Below are positions 1-8,692 of a stretch of DNA of 64,000 nt, piece after piece. The notes under the pieces are model-generated. The model worked only from the letters and a program-made list of their open reading frames with translations, did not search any database and had not been told where the DNA came from. The stretch covers positions 87,945-151,944 of the forward strand of contig JAYMTL010000029.1 in NCBI GenBank assembly GCA_036897445.1, given 5' to 3'. Made by a program: the position numbers and the translations under genes. The stretch comes from Pelargonium tetragonum (taxonomy: Eukaryota > Streptophyta > Magnoliopsida > Geraniales > Geraniaceae). How positions within the stretch are numbered: position 1 is the first letter of the stretch; each line of letters begins with the position of its first letter.

Positions 1-144
1 CCCACCACACCCTTCTTTAATTGCTATGCCCTTCTTGAGAGCACAACTCTTACTTATACCTTTGTTAGTCTTATGGGCTATAATACCTTTCTCAGCTGTC
101 TTAGTCCTCTTGTTGTAGCTAGTATTCCATGGACTTCGTGTAGC
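1..144 (-). other. Lysine-rich coding-like island, open at window edge
   Basis: Read on the minus strand from base 144, this frame stays open for 48 codons and leaves the window, so it is partial. The codon before it is TAA and there is no ATG. The peptide is basic (K, G, I, T) and includes TAEKGIIAHKTNKGISKS followed by CALKKGIAIKEG, which contains two near-tandem ALKKGI-type units. The nucleotide words cataagac, gtgctctcaagaag and ggaatactagctac recur in islands at 13-14, 24, 56 and 63.7 kb. I do not recognise a protein family. It may be a true gene fragment, but shared degenerate modules make a repeat copy more likely. Strand choice rests on the purine bias and on agreement with the other islands. 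Confidence 0.45.
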
Positions 145-190
145 TTAAGTAACAGAATATATTCTAGATAGTTTAGATAGAGGTATTCTA

Positions 191-1160
191 TTGTATTACT
201 ATATCTTATTAATTATGTATATAGAGTCTAATTGGTATAAGAGTGATAGTAGTAATTCTAGTTTACTCTTCTCTGCACTCTATTATTCGTTAGAAAGCGT
301 AACCATAAACCCAGAAAAAGGAATCCACTTATATAGAAATGTATTTGAAATCCAACCTTTATACAAGTACTCTATAAGCTATTTGGTAGATTTTTTGAAG
401 TGTCCCTTAACTTATGACATTGAAATGTTACATCCATTACTGAATTGAGGGCCTGCGCGTAGGTTAGAATCCTGTTATATCTTAGTTAGCCCCCTCTTTT
501 CTTTGATATGAATCTGACCCTTAATTTGATAAAAACTCTTAAAGCATTTTTTTGATAGATGCATTTAAGAGTTAATCGACTGTTGAAATCTTCTATTATT
601 CTTCAGTATCTGTTTTAAAGGAAATCCCTATTAGTGAGTAAAGTGCTCCTACACATGGTAAAAGAAAGTAGGTTCGAGTCTGGTGATCCTAAATATAAAT
701 AACTGAAACCCTGCAAAATAAGGAAAGATAAAAGCCAATTTCAAGAATCTACTTAGTAGGTCAAGTTCCGTAAATCTTTCTTAGTATTAGTAACTATTGA
801 AATTCTCCTCTACTAAAGGTCCAGCCGTTGACCTTAAAAAGAAAAAGACTTAGGATTTCCTTTCGCTCAATTAAACAGGAATTTTTTTTAAGTAGAATAG
901 ATAGTATTAGGTTGTTTAATTCTTGTATGTTATAGGAGTGATTTTAAGGTAAGGATAATACCTCTTATTATCTTTGGTAGTTTCTAATATAAATAAAGAA
1001 GAGTATAAGCCTTAGGGAATCTAGAGAGGGTTCTTGTTATAATGCCGAGTTCTTTACTTGACTTGGTAAAGGGTTCATAATTAGAGTCTTTTGAACCTGG
1101 CTCAAGCTATTCTGTAATACAAATTACTTGCAAGACTTAATTAAATCCCTTACTTTTTAA
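191..1160. other. Matrix DNA, no supported gene
   Basis: AT-rich sequence with stops in all frames. An 85-codon frame at 191-448 (plus, TTG start) is tyrosine- and serine-rich, matches nothing I know, and is within chance length. A tRNA T-arm-like string, gtaggttcgagtctgg, lies near 670, but I could not fold a full cloverleaf around it. Nothing else is supported. Confidence 0.5.
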
Positions 1161-1232
1161 GGGCTACAAAGAGGTATTATCAAGAAAAGTATAGCTCTGA
1201 AGAAGGTAGGTACAGGTAAGCAGTGGTTATAA
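1161..1232 (+). repeat. Short copy of the GIALKK repeat
   Basis: A short island within matrix. The plus-strand frame between two TAA stops reads 23 residues, including RGIIKKSIALKKVGTGK. At nucleotide level it joins two modules in one copy: gaggtattatcaagaaaagt, as seen on the minus strand at 19641-19660, and agtatagctctgaagaagg, as at 13088, 16757 and 17066. This is the cleanest compact example of the family because the order NKRG-type module, then GIALKK-type module, is preserved. There is no start codon. I regard it as a degenerate repeat unit and not a gene. Confidence 0.5.
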
Positions 1233-1911
1233 AGCTACCTTTATAGAAGAGTTAACCGGTAAAAGTCAAGGGTTCTAAACTCTTTTAAATTAGAAAGGGG
1301 GCTCAGTCAGGGCATTTCTTGCGGGGTTCTTCTACAATTATAGCTTTAAGCGATAAAGTCTTATTTAGGGAGCCTGAGGCTAAGGAAAGTCCTGTAAATC
1401 GAGTTAATAAAATAAAGTTGTTTGTTGTTTACGGAAAGTACTATTACAATATAATAAACAAAACCAAGGAGTGAAGGCCTAGGAGATTTTTTTTGCAAAG
1501 GGTGGTTTTATTGACCGACATATAGTTATTAGTTTTTAGAGGTTTTTTGGAATTAGAAAACTCTTTCTTACTGTAGCCCCTGTAGCTTTATAGAAGTCTT
1601 GTAGTGTATAGGATATACGCCTTGAACTCTTGTACTATCTGTTTTCTGTAGCTATTTAAATCTTAGGGTAGCTGCTTGTAAAAGAAAATTTGACCTAAGT
1701 TTTTTTAGTAAGAGGGAAATGCTTATCATAAAGAAAGACTTTCCGCTGAGGTTCCTTACTGACTTTGGGAATGAAAAGACTTAGCAATCAAGTACCCAAG
1801 CATTCCTTTTCTTTTTAGTTAGAGAGTAGCGCTAAAGCTTTGTATGAGTATGCGGGACTGGACTTTTTCAGGAAATCCCAAATACCAAGTGTTTGAATAT
1901 TCTAACCTTAA
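1233..1911. other. Matrix DNA, no supported gene
   Basis: Ordinary matrix with stops in every frame, G/C-run clusters such as gaggttcc, and no recognised motif. It ends at the TAA that opens the uL6-like reading frame. Confidence 0.5.
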
Positions 1912-1929
1912 CTTCGTTTCCTCTATCTC

Positions 1930-2214
1930 TTGTTTAGTTACCTCCGGCGGGTTTTTTTCCTAACGAAATTGGGTAGAACTCTAGTGGGAGTTTCCAGCAA
2001 AGGCAGTTTTAGTGGGAAGCTGCTTGAGGTTGGTTATGGTTATAAGGTATTCTTGTATTATGTAGTATACTTCTTAAATTTCAATTTCCCGGCCTCCATT
2101 ATACTACTAACTACCCTAACTAGAAGTATATTAGTACAATACTATAACTACAATAGAACCCATAAGACAATAGCTCTACAGGAAATAACAAGAATACACT
2201 CTATATCTAAATAA
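1930..2214 (+). CDS. rpl6: Ribosomal protein uL6-like frame (mitochondrial rpl6 candidate)
   Basis: The 94-codon frame begins at a TTG; the frame is open from 1912 and has no upstream ATG, so the start is uncertain. The translation resembles the C-terminal domain of uL6, which binds the large-subunit rRNA near the sarcin-ricin loop. VGVS at residues 19-22 fits the family's IGV-start strand. LLEVGYGYKVF at 31-41 fits the L-x-G-V-G-Y-K/R-A signature. LNFNFP at 49-54 fits LGFSHP, and HKTIALQEITRI at 78-89 fits the K-Q-x-x-G-Q-x-A-x-x-I/L-R helix. Spacing between these agrees with the family. Plant mitochondrial rpl6 products are also about 100 residues and cover only this domain. The usual C-terminal PEPYKGKG tail is absent, so the gene may be truncated or degraded. 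It lies at the edge of a purine-rich island. The similarity is judged by eye from memory, with no alignment score. Confidence 0.45.
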   Translation: MFSYLRRVFFLTKLGRTLVGVSSKGSFSGKLLEVGYGYKVFLYYVVYFLNFNFPASIILLTTLTRSILVQYYNYNRTHKTIALQEITRIHSISK

Positions 2215-2447
2215 CCCCTTTACTAACTCTTATAAGAAGTAATAAACAACAGATAGGTATACCTAGCTCTAGCAAAGCAAGAAGTAGTAAGATAAAACAA
2301 GTAACACTCAACTCAAGTAAAACAAAGAAAGATAAGAAGACAACAGCAAGCAAGGAATCTCTAAAGTCAAGAAGGAAGGATAAGTCAGTAGAAAATCATG
2401 TAATTCTAGTCTTTCTTACTAAACTAAAAAGGAAGAATAGCTCCTAA
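2211..2447 (+). other. Lys/Ser-rich open frame overlapping the uL6-like stop
   Basis: This frame is open for 78 codons and begins 4 bases before the end of the uL6-like frame, directly after a TAA at 2208-2210. It lacks ATG; the first codon is ATA. The product is very basic: IPSSSKARSSKIKQVTLNSS, then a run of K, T, S and R up to RRKDKS, ending in a short hydrophobic stretch, VILVFL. The strand is strongly purine-rich, and that alone produces lysine-rich translation. In mitochondrial ribosomal-protein clusters rps13 often follows rpl6, but I cannot align this frame to uS13. It is either part of a degenerate island or a low-complexity extension. Function unknown. Confidence 0.3.
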
Positions 2448-2830
2448 CAAAAACTAAGACAGCTATAAGAAATAAATAAGAACTCAGTTAAGTAATTCAA
2501 ATCAAAGTAACTCAAAGGCAAGAACAAATGAGTCAACAAAAGCGAAGGAGTCCAGGTCAAGGGCTAAGTCTGAGGCTGGGGCTATAAAGCATGCATGCGT
2601 ATTCAGAATACTTGCTATCTAGTTAGTCAACCTTCTTAGCTATCGCTACAGTCGGGAACATAGAGCTACTCAACTATTAAGCCTTGTATGCTCTCAACCG
2701 ATAAGCCCCATAAGACAAGAGAACATAGCTTAGAAGAAAGAAGAACCCTTATAACTATTACTATAGATAAGTAACTAAAACAAGGAAGATAAGACTACAA
2801 TACAAAAATCCAGTTCAACCTTGTAAGGCC
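2448..2830 (+). other. Purine-rich island, plus strand
   Basis: This continues the island. A 48-codon frame at 2476-2622 without ATG reads ARTNESTKAKESRSRAKSEA and then AIKHAC. A second frame around 2665-2780 contains TDKPHKTREHSLEERR. The word gataagccccataagacaag at 2700-2719 recurs on the minus strand at 14595-14612 with a 2-base deletion and, more loosely, on the minus strand near 24890-24920, which ties this stretch to the island family. Frames change within the island, so if a protein was once encoded here it has been broken by indels. No known protein recognised. Confidence 0.4.
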
Positions 2831-3539
2831 GGTCTATGTGCAAAGGCAAGCTTGACAATGTTCCTAACCGGGTCCTTGTCTTTATTCAGCGAGCAAGCCT
2901 AGTCTAAAGTAAGAACTCTTCGTTGGTGCTATCTATATAGTATATTCCCTTCTTTACTCAACTCAGAGGTTATTCTCAATAGATAGAAACCAGATCTAGA
3001 TTCTTTGTTTAGAAAGGTGTAGTTTTTTAATGGAAACGAGCCAAGGGTGTATGATTTCTAATCGGGTAGAGGTCCGTATTCTGTAGCTAATCTATTCTTA
3101 AGTCCTAAAGGTATCGCGCTCTTGTGAATCCCTATGTTCTAACAATTTCGGAGTTTTTTCTTGATAGTACCGAACTACATTATCTTAGAATTCCAGCACA
3201 ACTTCTTGAACTTATTGTAAGGCCGGCTAATAGGAAGCTAAGGCAAAGACAGAATTGTATTCTATTCTTCATTTCCAGCCAGTATGCATCAGTAACCTAT
3301 TCTCTTCACTGCGCAAGTTCCGGTCATATGATGGTATAGCTCGAGTTGCTATTAGAAGAAAACTTTTCTTTGTTATAACCACTTTTAGGAACCAACTACA
3401 ACCTCTTTTCTCACTCTCTAATAGCTTTGTTTCCTTACAATACCAAAACGGGAACTCTTCTCACAAATCAGCTAGATTTTAGTAGACTTAATTACTAAAC
3501 AAACTTAGAGAAATCCTGTCTAGTGTCAATCTCTAAAAA
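2831..3539. other. Transition to matrix, no supported gene
   Basis: Mixed sequence. Two overlapping frames of 71 and 75 codons (3124-3339 and 3255-3482, plus) lack recognisable motifs and fall within chance length. Nothing else is supported. Confidence 0.4.
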
Positions 3540-4000
3540 AAGACCCGATGAAGAACCTACTTATTTACTTTAAATGGCTAAAGTTGAAACCTCTTACTGA
3601 CTCTTATCCTGTAACTTCTTAATCTTACTTAGTCTTCATACTCTTAATCATAACTTGTGTCTTATGCTTACTACTCTTCTTCTTGAGATTACCTTCATCA
3701 ACTTTATTATAGTCTTAGCTCTTTTGGCTTTCTCCACTTAGATTAAGTTCTCTTTACAAATAATTATACTAAATAAGACTTATCTTACTCTCTTTCTTGA
3801 TACCCATACCTGGTTGTCTTACCCTTCCTCTTCCTTATACTTAGAATACCTGCTCTTCCACTAACTAACTCTGTAACAAACAGAGAATGCAAATCTAATA
3901 AAACAAGCAGAAAACAAAAAGAAGAAGGAAGAGAAAGGTCGCTACGCACGCGTATACGTATTATATAAAAAATAAGGGTGCTCTCTTTAATAAAAGGAAA
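3540..4000 (-). other. Purine-rich island, minus strand
   Basis: The sense strand by purine bias is minus. One frame reads VEKAKRAKTIIK and, after a frame change, another reads KVDEGNLKKKSSKHKTQVMI before ending SMKTK at a TAA. The composition (Lys, Ser, Ile, Gly) and the loss of matrix-type G/C runs match the other islands. The frame change within a few tens of bases suggests decay by small indels. No start codon and no recognised protein. Exact borders are approximate, taken from where the strand bias fades. Confidence 0.35.
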
Positions 4001-4680
4001 GAAGAAAAACTTATAGACAAAAGAAGTGAATCTTAACCAATTAGATGTTCCAACCCTTTTTAGAAATTTGAGACCCGCTCTATATCTATAAAGGAAATGG
4101 GCTTGATAGGTTTCCCGTTATATGAAACAGAAAATTTTTCTTTCAAGCCGCTCTAGAGGCAAATACAGAGGACTTTTTCGAAAGAAGAATTTTGCAGGGT
4201 TGCTTTTTTATATAGATAAGGAATCCTTTACTTTTGTAATTATCTAGCACAATTTTCAAGAGCTACTGACTTTATTTATAAAAAGTCAAAGCCCAGATCA
4301 TAATTATAAGAGTATAAAGCATATCTTTTATTTTCCCAAGGGGGCCGAAGACCCTTGACAAGACAAAAGGAATACCTTAGGAAGCTCACCCCTTTTTTAG
4401 ATGTGGGCCTTTGAATTTAAGCCCTTAGTCCCGCTCCTTATTACTTATTGCTTCTTAAAAAGCCTAATACTCGATTTAAGTCAAAGTACTGTGAATAGGG
4501 TTATAATGGAGCACTTTCAAGGCTTTATAGCCTAGATTTAAAGCCTGTAATATAAAAAAATTCCTCCTCTTGGTACCTAAACAGCAGATAAATGAAAGAA
4601 TTTGTTCATACTTTGTGTTTGCTTTAACTACGTTACCTTTTTAAAAGTCTTTACTTGAAAGTGTAATTTCTCTATTCCAG
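4001..4680. other. Matrix DNA, no supported gene
   Basis: Typical matrix with stops in all frames. A small potential hairpin-like segment lies around 4341-4360, where aggg and ccct flank a purine-rich loop. No gene, RNA or larger repeat recognised. Confidence 0.45.
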
Positions 4681-4760
4681 AAAAAGCAGGATAGCTACAA
4701 GGATAAAAGAAGAGCCTAGGTTATAGATAGGTATAGCTTTGGAGAAGGGTTTCCACTAAT
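4681..4760 (+). repeat. Short GIALKK-type repeat copy
   Basis: A short plus-strand segment contains ggtatagctttggagaaggg at 4730-4749, a close variant of the island module ggtatagctctcaagaag. Read in frame it gives GIALEKGFH and a stop. The preceding bases carry agctacaaggataaaag, again island-like. It is too short to be a gene and sits alone in matrix, so it looks like a small surviving fragment of the family. Confidence 0.35.
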
Positions 4761-7230
4761 TAATGAGAACTTAGTCACTTTTTACGAGAATCCTAGCTCT
4801 AAAGAATAGAAAAACCAAGAGGTTAAATTATAGACTTTACAGGTGTTTAAGGCAAAAAGGGGTTCCACCAAACGGAAAACTTTACAATTCCTTACAGTTT
4901 ACTTTATGGAAGTCCTTTCTTAACTAAAAGTACTGAAGGCATGAATAAAAAGAAGCTTCCACTCTACAACCTAACTAATCAGGATTGTCTTAGAAGTGTT
5001 AGCTTAGCGGGTGCTCTTAAATCTTTTTGGAGATAGAATTTGAAGTTATAGAGTTAACATCTTAGGTTATCTAAGGAGCTTTGGTCTTAAAGCAGCTCTA
5101 ACAACAAGAGCCCTCAATGGCTAGAAGATGGGTTTTCCTGGGCAGAAGTATCCGGTTGAGAAAGATTGAGACAAGTTTTTATCTTAGGGCTTTATAAAAA
5201 GGTAGTTGTGTAAATTTAATAAATACCTAAGTTCTGAAATTATAGACTATTGGGAGTCCCTTACACGGAGGTCACTTCTCTGCCAGTGAAATAATAAAAT
5301 AAACTATACCCGGGTTCTTATCTAGTAAGTAAATTCCTGTGTCTTCAGTATCTAAGGCGGTTACGGGGTTTTTAAAGTTGTATTGAAAATAGAGCCTGCA
5401 GTTAGGTATGAAAATAAAAAACTCAAAGTGCCTTTCGGCAGTGTTATAGTATCTTAAACTTATATCGATACCTATTGGAATAGGACTCTCTTGCAATTTC
5501 CTGAGCTAATCTAATATTGTCAAGAATTCTTTATACGGATTAGGGAATCCGAGCTCTCTCTCTTGGACTTTTATAGGAAACAGTCTAACCACAGAGGATG
5601 ATAGAGAATCTTATTTCAGTATGAGTCCTTTTATTTTAAGATAAAAAGAGCCTTCATTTATTCAAAGTAAGCTTTTAAGGACTTTTTTTGTATAGAGTCA
5701 TTTTTCTTTCCTTTAATATTTCTACTTAATCTAGGTAAAATCTCGTTCTTTATTTGCAAGAGGTAGCCTTTCGTACAAAAAATTCAAAATGAGCGAGCTT
5801 TGGGTAAGTCTAGTTTATGAGGATAAAGCTTTTCATAGTATCTTGTAATCCAGAAATTCCCAGGACTTTTATTCCCTTTATAAGTCGGTAGCTTTCTACT
5901 TTCTGGGTGTTTTAGTAGCAAGACTCCTCTTCGTTAAAAGGGATTTCGAGACTGTAGATTTACTATATAGGGCTACATTCTTAGTTTCAAGAAAAAGGAC
6001 TTTTTAGGGCTTATACATTGCCCAGAAGTCATTTTTTTATTGAGTAGGGTTAAATAGAAACAAAAAGGTATAGGTAGAAATAGCCTCAGTTTTCTCTTTG
6101 TGCTCTCAAGGGTAGTTCATGAAATTTTTCTGTAGAAAAGTAGTATTAACTAGATTGTTTAAAAAATCCTGCCACTTTTTGGGGTTTGGATTAAAGTCAA
6201 AAAAACTTTCCTTCAAAACAGCGGGTGTCCCATCAAGCAAGTCGAGGTTCATAAAAATAGCAGTGCTTTAGGTTGAACACAGGAAAAGATAAAAAAAGCG
6301 GGGTCCTTGCCTTTTGAGTAGTTGACACACTTCTTGCACGAAGTTTTAAAGTGGGATCCTCATATTTCGAGCCAACTTAGACACACGAGCGCCCCTTTTC
6401 CTTAATAGTTATTACTTTTTGAGTAATATAAAAACCTAGTTTAGCATGCATACTTTACTAGATTAGAAAAAATAGATAAAAAGCGCATAGCCGGAGCTTC
6501 TTTATACCAGTATTTTAGAATAAACCACGAGCCACTAGTTCAATATATACCCTTAAACCTCGCATGAAATTTAGTAAATTATAGTTCAGGAACCTAAAAG
6601 TCTTGGGCATACGCAAAAAAGAGTTAGTTTTACCGATATGTCTATCTTGATTTGACCAACACAATATTGCACAGCTACTAGCAACCCTCTACCCGTAACA
6701 TTTCCGCAATTTATATAAAATAAGGGTTCCTCGAACACCAACCAAGAGATCGAGATACTACACTTGGGGACTGGCACGGAGTACTCCAACTTTAAAAGCT
6801 TACTAACCGAGTTTTTTTAGTCTTACAGATAGCTGGATCTTCGGAGCTCTTATAACTACAAGTTCTGGACGAAGACCCAACATATCCTTTGAGCTTTTTT
6901 ATACAATACTATGTTAATTAAAAATACAAAAACGTAGAAAAAAATCACATGCAAGGAGTACCTTACGCTTTTTAGCGCACGTAAATAGCCTTGAATTGGT
7001 TTTAAAAACTAAATTACAAAAATTTTGCCCGGATCTTTTTTTAGTAATGCTTTAGGTCGAGTTCATAAAAGTATACTCCAGATCTGTTAAAAGAGAGTCG
7101 TATTAAGTACAGCTACAGAAACCTTGTAAAGCAAAGTCAAAGAAGTTCCCCCTATATCAAGACCCCTTATCTTTCCTAAACGCATTTTAAACACTAAAAA
7201 ACTAGAATGCTTTCATTTTTTTGTACATAT
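4761..7230. other. Matrix DNA, no supported gene
   Basis: Stops throughout on both strands. A 74-codon frame at 5272-5496 (minus) has fairly mixed amino-acid use (for example PVTALDTEDTGIYLLDKNPG) but no family I recognise and no island or tRNA signal nearby; its length is within chance. The 67-codon frame at 6586-6789 (minus) is equally unsupported. No other content seen. Confidence 0.4.
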
Positions 7231-7304
7231 GCTTAGAAGTAGACTCGAACCTACTGACCCAAGGATTTCAGCCCTTTGCTCTACCAACGGAGCTTTTCTA
7301 TAGC
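7231..7304 (-). tRNA. trnF: tRNA-Phe(GAA)-like, plant-mitochondrial type
   Basis: Reading the minus strand, 74 bases fold as a cloverleaf. The acceptor ends GCT and TAGAA pair with TTCTA and AGC across a single bulged A. The D-arm has the 4-bp stem GCTC/GAGC around a GTTGGTA loop. The anticodon stem AAGGG/TCCTT carries the anticodon GAA (plus-strand bases 7267-7269). The T-arm is AGTAG/CTACT with GTTCGAGT between. The core AGAGCAAAGG followed by CTGAAA and ATCCTT is very close to the land-plant mitochondrial tRNA-Phe as I remember it, including the TTCTAAGC 3' end. Oddities are one extra acceptor base, a shortened anticodon loop and an 8-base T-loop, all single-base indels against the usual form. 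It may be functional, edited, or a pseudogene. It supplies the best organellar clue in the window. Confidence 0.7.
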
Positions 7305-8150
7305 GTTAATAACTCATATTCAATATAGAGGAAATTCAAATTACATTTTTGTTTCTATTTAATTAAGTGATTCTATCTTCAATGAAAGTACTTGTTCTTC
7401 ATAAGGGAAGGGCTATCCTTTTTAGAGTTACTACAGTGCTCTATAAACTAAATAAAGATTTTTATCTCCTCAAATATAGCAAGAACAAGCTTAATAAAAA
7501 AGGTAACGAAGTTAAATCGCTATAGTTATAATAGTATAACCCTCCTTTATTTACGTTATAGGCATATCGGAAAAGGGTTCCTGACATAAAGATAAAGCAC
7601 ATAGCTTAAGTAGTAGCCTATAGGTTATAATAAATAGAGTAGAGGTTGAGCTATAAGGTCTTTCCCGGTTATACACGGAAATTCTACTTAAAATTCCCGG
7701 CAAGGGTTGTTCACTTAAAGGTAAGGCTACTGAGGTAAGTGGGATTTTTTATGGAATATCCGTATGTAGTACACTGAAAAAGTCCTTAACTTATTTACTT
7801 AATAGGAGCTTGATATTGAAGTTTACGAAAATTTCTAGTCATTGGCTTTCTCTTTCCCGAAATTTGAGATCTGACCCAGCTTAGGTAGGATCTTACTTAA
7901 ATTATTTACACATGTCAAATAACATAGAATCTAAAGAACCCCCGAGTTTCTAGTATTACGTCCTTGTATAATACATCATTAGTGAATCAAGACCACCACA
8001 CCAACCAAGTAGCAGTACCGAAAATTCTTAGTATTATGAAAAAGAACCTTCTCTTTAAGTAGTCAAAGTACAATTCATACATAAAAATTTTTACTATAGC
8101 ACAAAAACTTAACTAATCTGGATCCACTTAGTACCTCATAAAAAAAGGGT
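7305..8150. other. Matrix DNA with one copy of a dispersed 16-mer
   Basis: Matrix. The string aaaggtaacgaagtta at 7499-7514 is shared with the long inverted repeat at 15568 and 16131. Nothing else recognised. Confidence 0.4.
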
Positions 8151-8465
8151 TTATAAACGACAATATTGTAAATGGGTGGGGCGCTCCTGATTGATAGAAA
8201 TCTTGTATTGCTGAGTTGAGGTCCCATTGCGTGTAGGTGAAAGTCTGACAGAGTAGTCGAGAATCCCCTTTTTTGGAACACATAAATATAGAAATCCTGT
8301 GGATTCCGCAAAGGGTACCCTTTTTATTCTGCCATGGAACAGGATTCCTACTTCCTTTTTAATTGGACTCTCTACTGGAGGAACTTCTTCGATAAATCCA
8401 AGAGAAAATCTATTTAATATACGAGTACAACACAAGACATAGCATAAATCTTTTGAGCCACCCAT
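8151..8465 (-). CDS. Hypothetical open frame, 104 codons, weak support
   Basis: One of the longest frames in the window and one that starts with ATG. The translation begins MGGSKDLCYVLCC and has mixed composition with no signal peptide, clear membrane segment or known motif. No ribosome-binding or promoter signal stands out, and a second frame (8075-8311) overlaps on the same strand. Three frames of 104-105 codons occur in the window, about what chance predicts for 64 kb of this composition, so I list it only because of its ATG start and length. Function unknown; it may well not be a gene. Confidence 0.13.
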   Translation of the reverse strand: MGGSKDLCYVLCCTRILNRFSLGFIEEVPPVESPIKKEVGILFHGRIKRVPFAESTGFLYLCVPKKGILDYSVRLSPTRNGTSTQQYKISINQERPTHLQYCRL

Positions 8466-8632
8466 CCTTATTTACGGGAATAAACAGTTAGTTATTGCAA
8501 TTCACCTAGTATATAAAAAAGGAGTTTATGGTATCCCCAACCCTCTTGAAAGAAAAGAGGGGCCCCGTAAAACTCATATAGAAAGAAAGATTTTAAAGTT
8601 AATTTTACTAAACTACTAAGCAAAGAGTTCTA

Positions 8633-8692
8633 GGAATGTCTGAGAGGTTCAATTTTGAAAGATAAATAAATCACGGGTTCGAGTCTCATTCC
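8633..8692 (+). pseudogene. Truncated tRNA-like sequence (class II type)
   Basis: A 6-bp acceptor-like pairing, GGAATG at 8633 with CATTCC at 8687, encloses a D-arm-like TCTGAGAGGTT, as in Ser/Leu/Tyr tRNAs, and a T-arm-like CACGGGTTCGAGTCTC. The total is about 60 bases against the 72-90 expected, and the anticodon arm cannot be formed properly, so the middle appears deleted. Identity uncertain. Confidence 0.35.

Noticed and set aside
2211-2447. rps13 or rps11 downstream of the uL6-like frame
   Set aside because: Gene order in some mitochondria would place rps13 here, but the lysine/serine-rich translation lacks the uS13 and uS11 landmarks.
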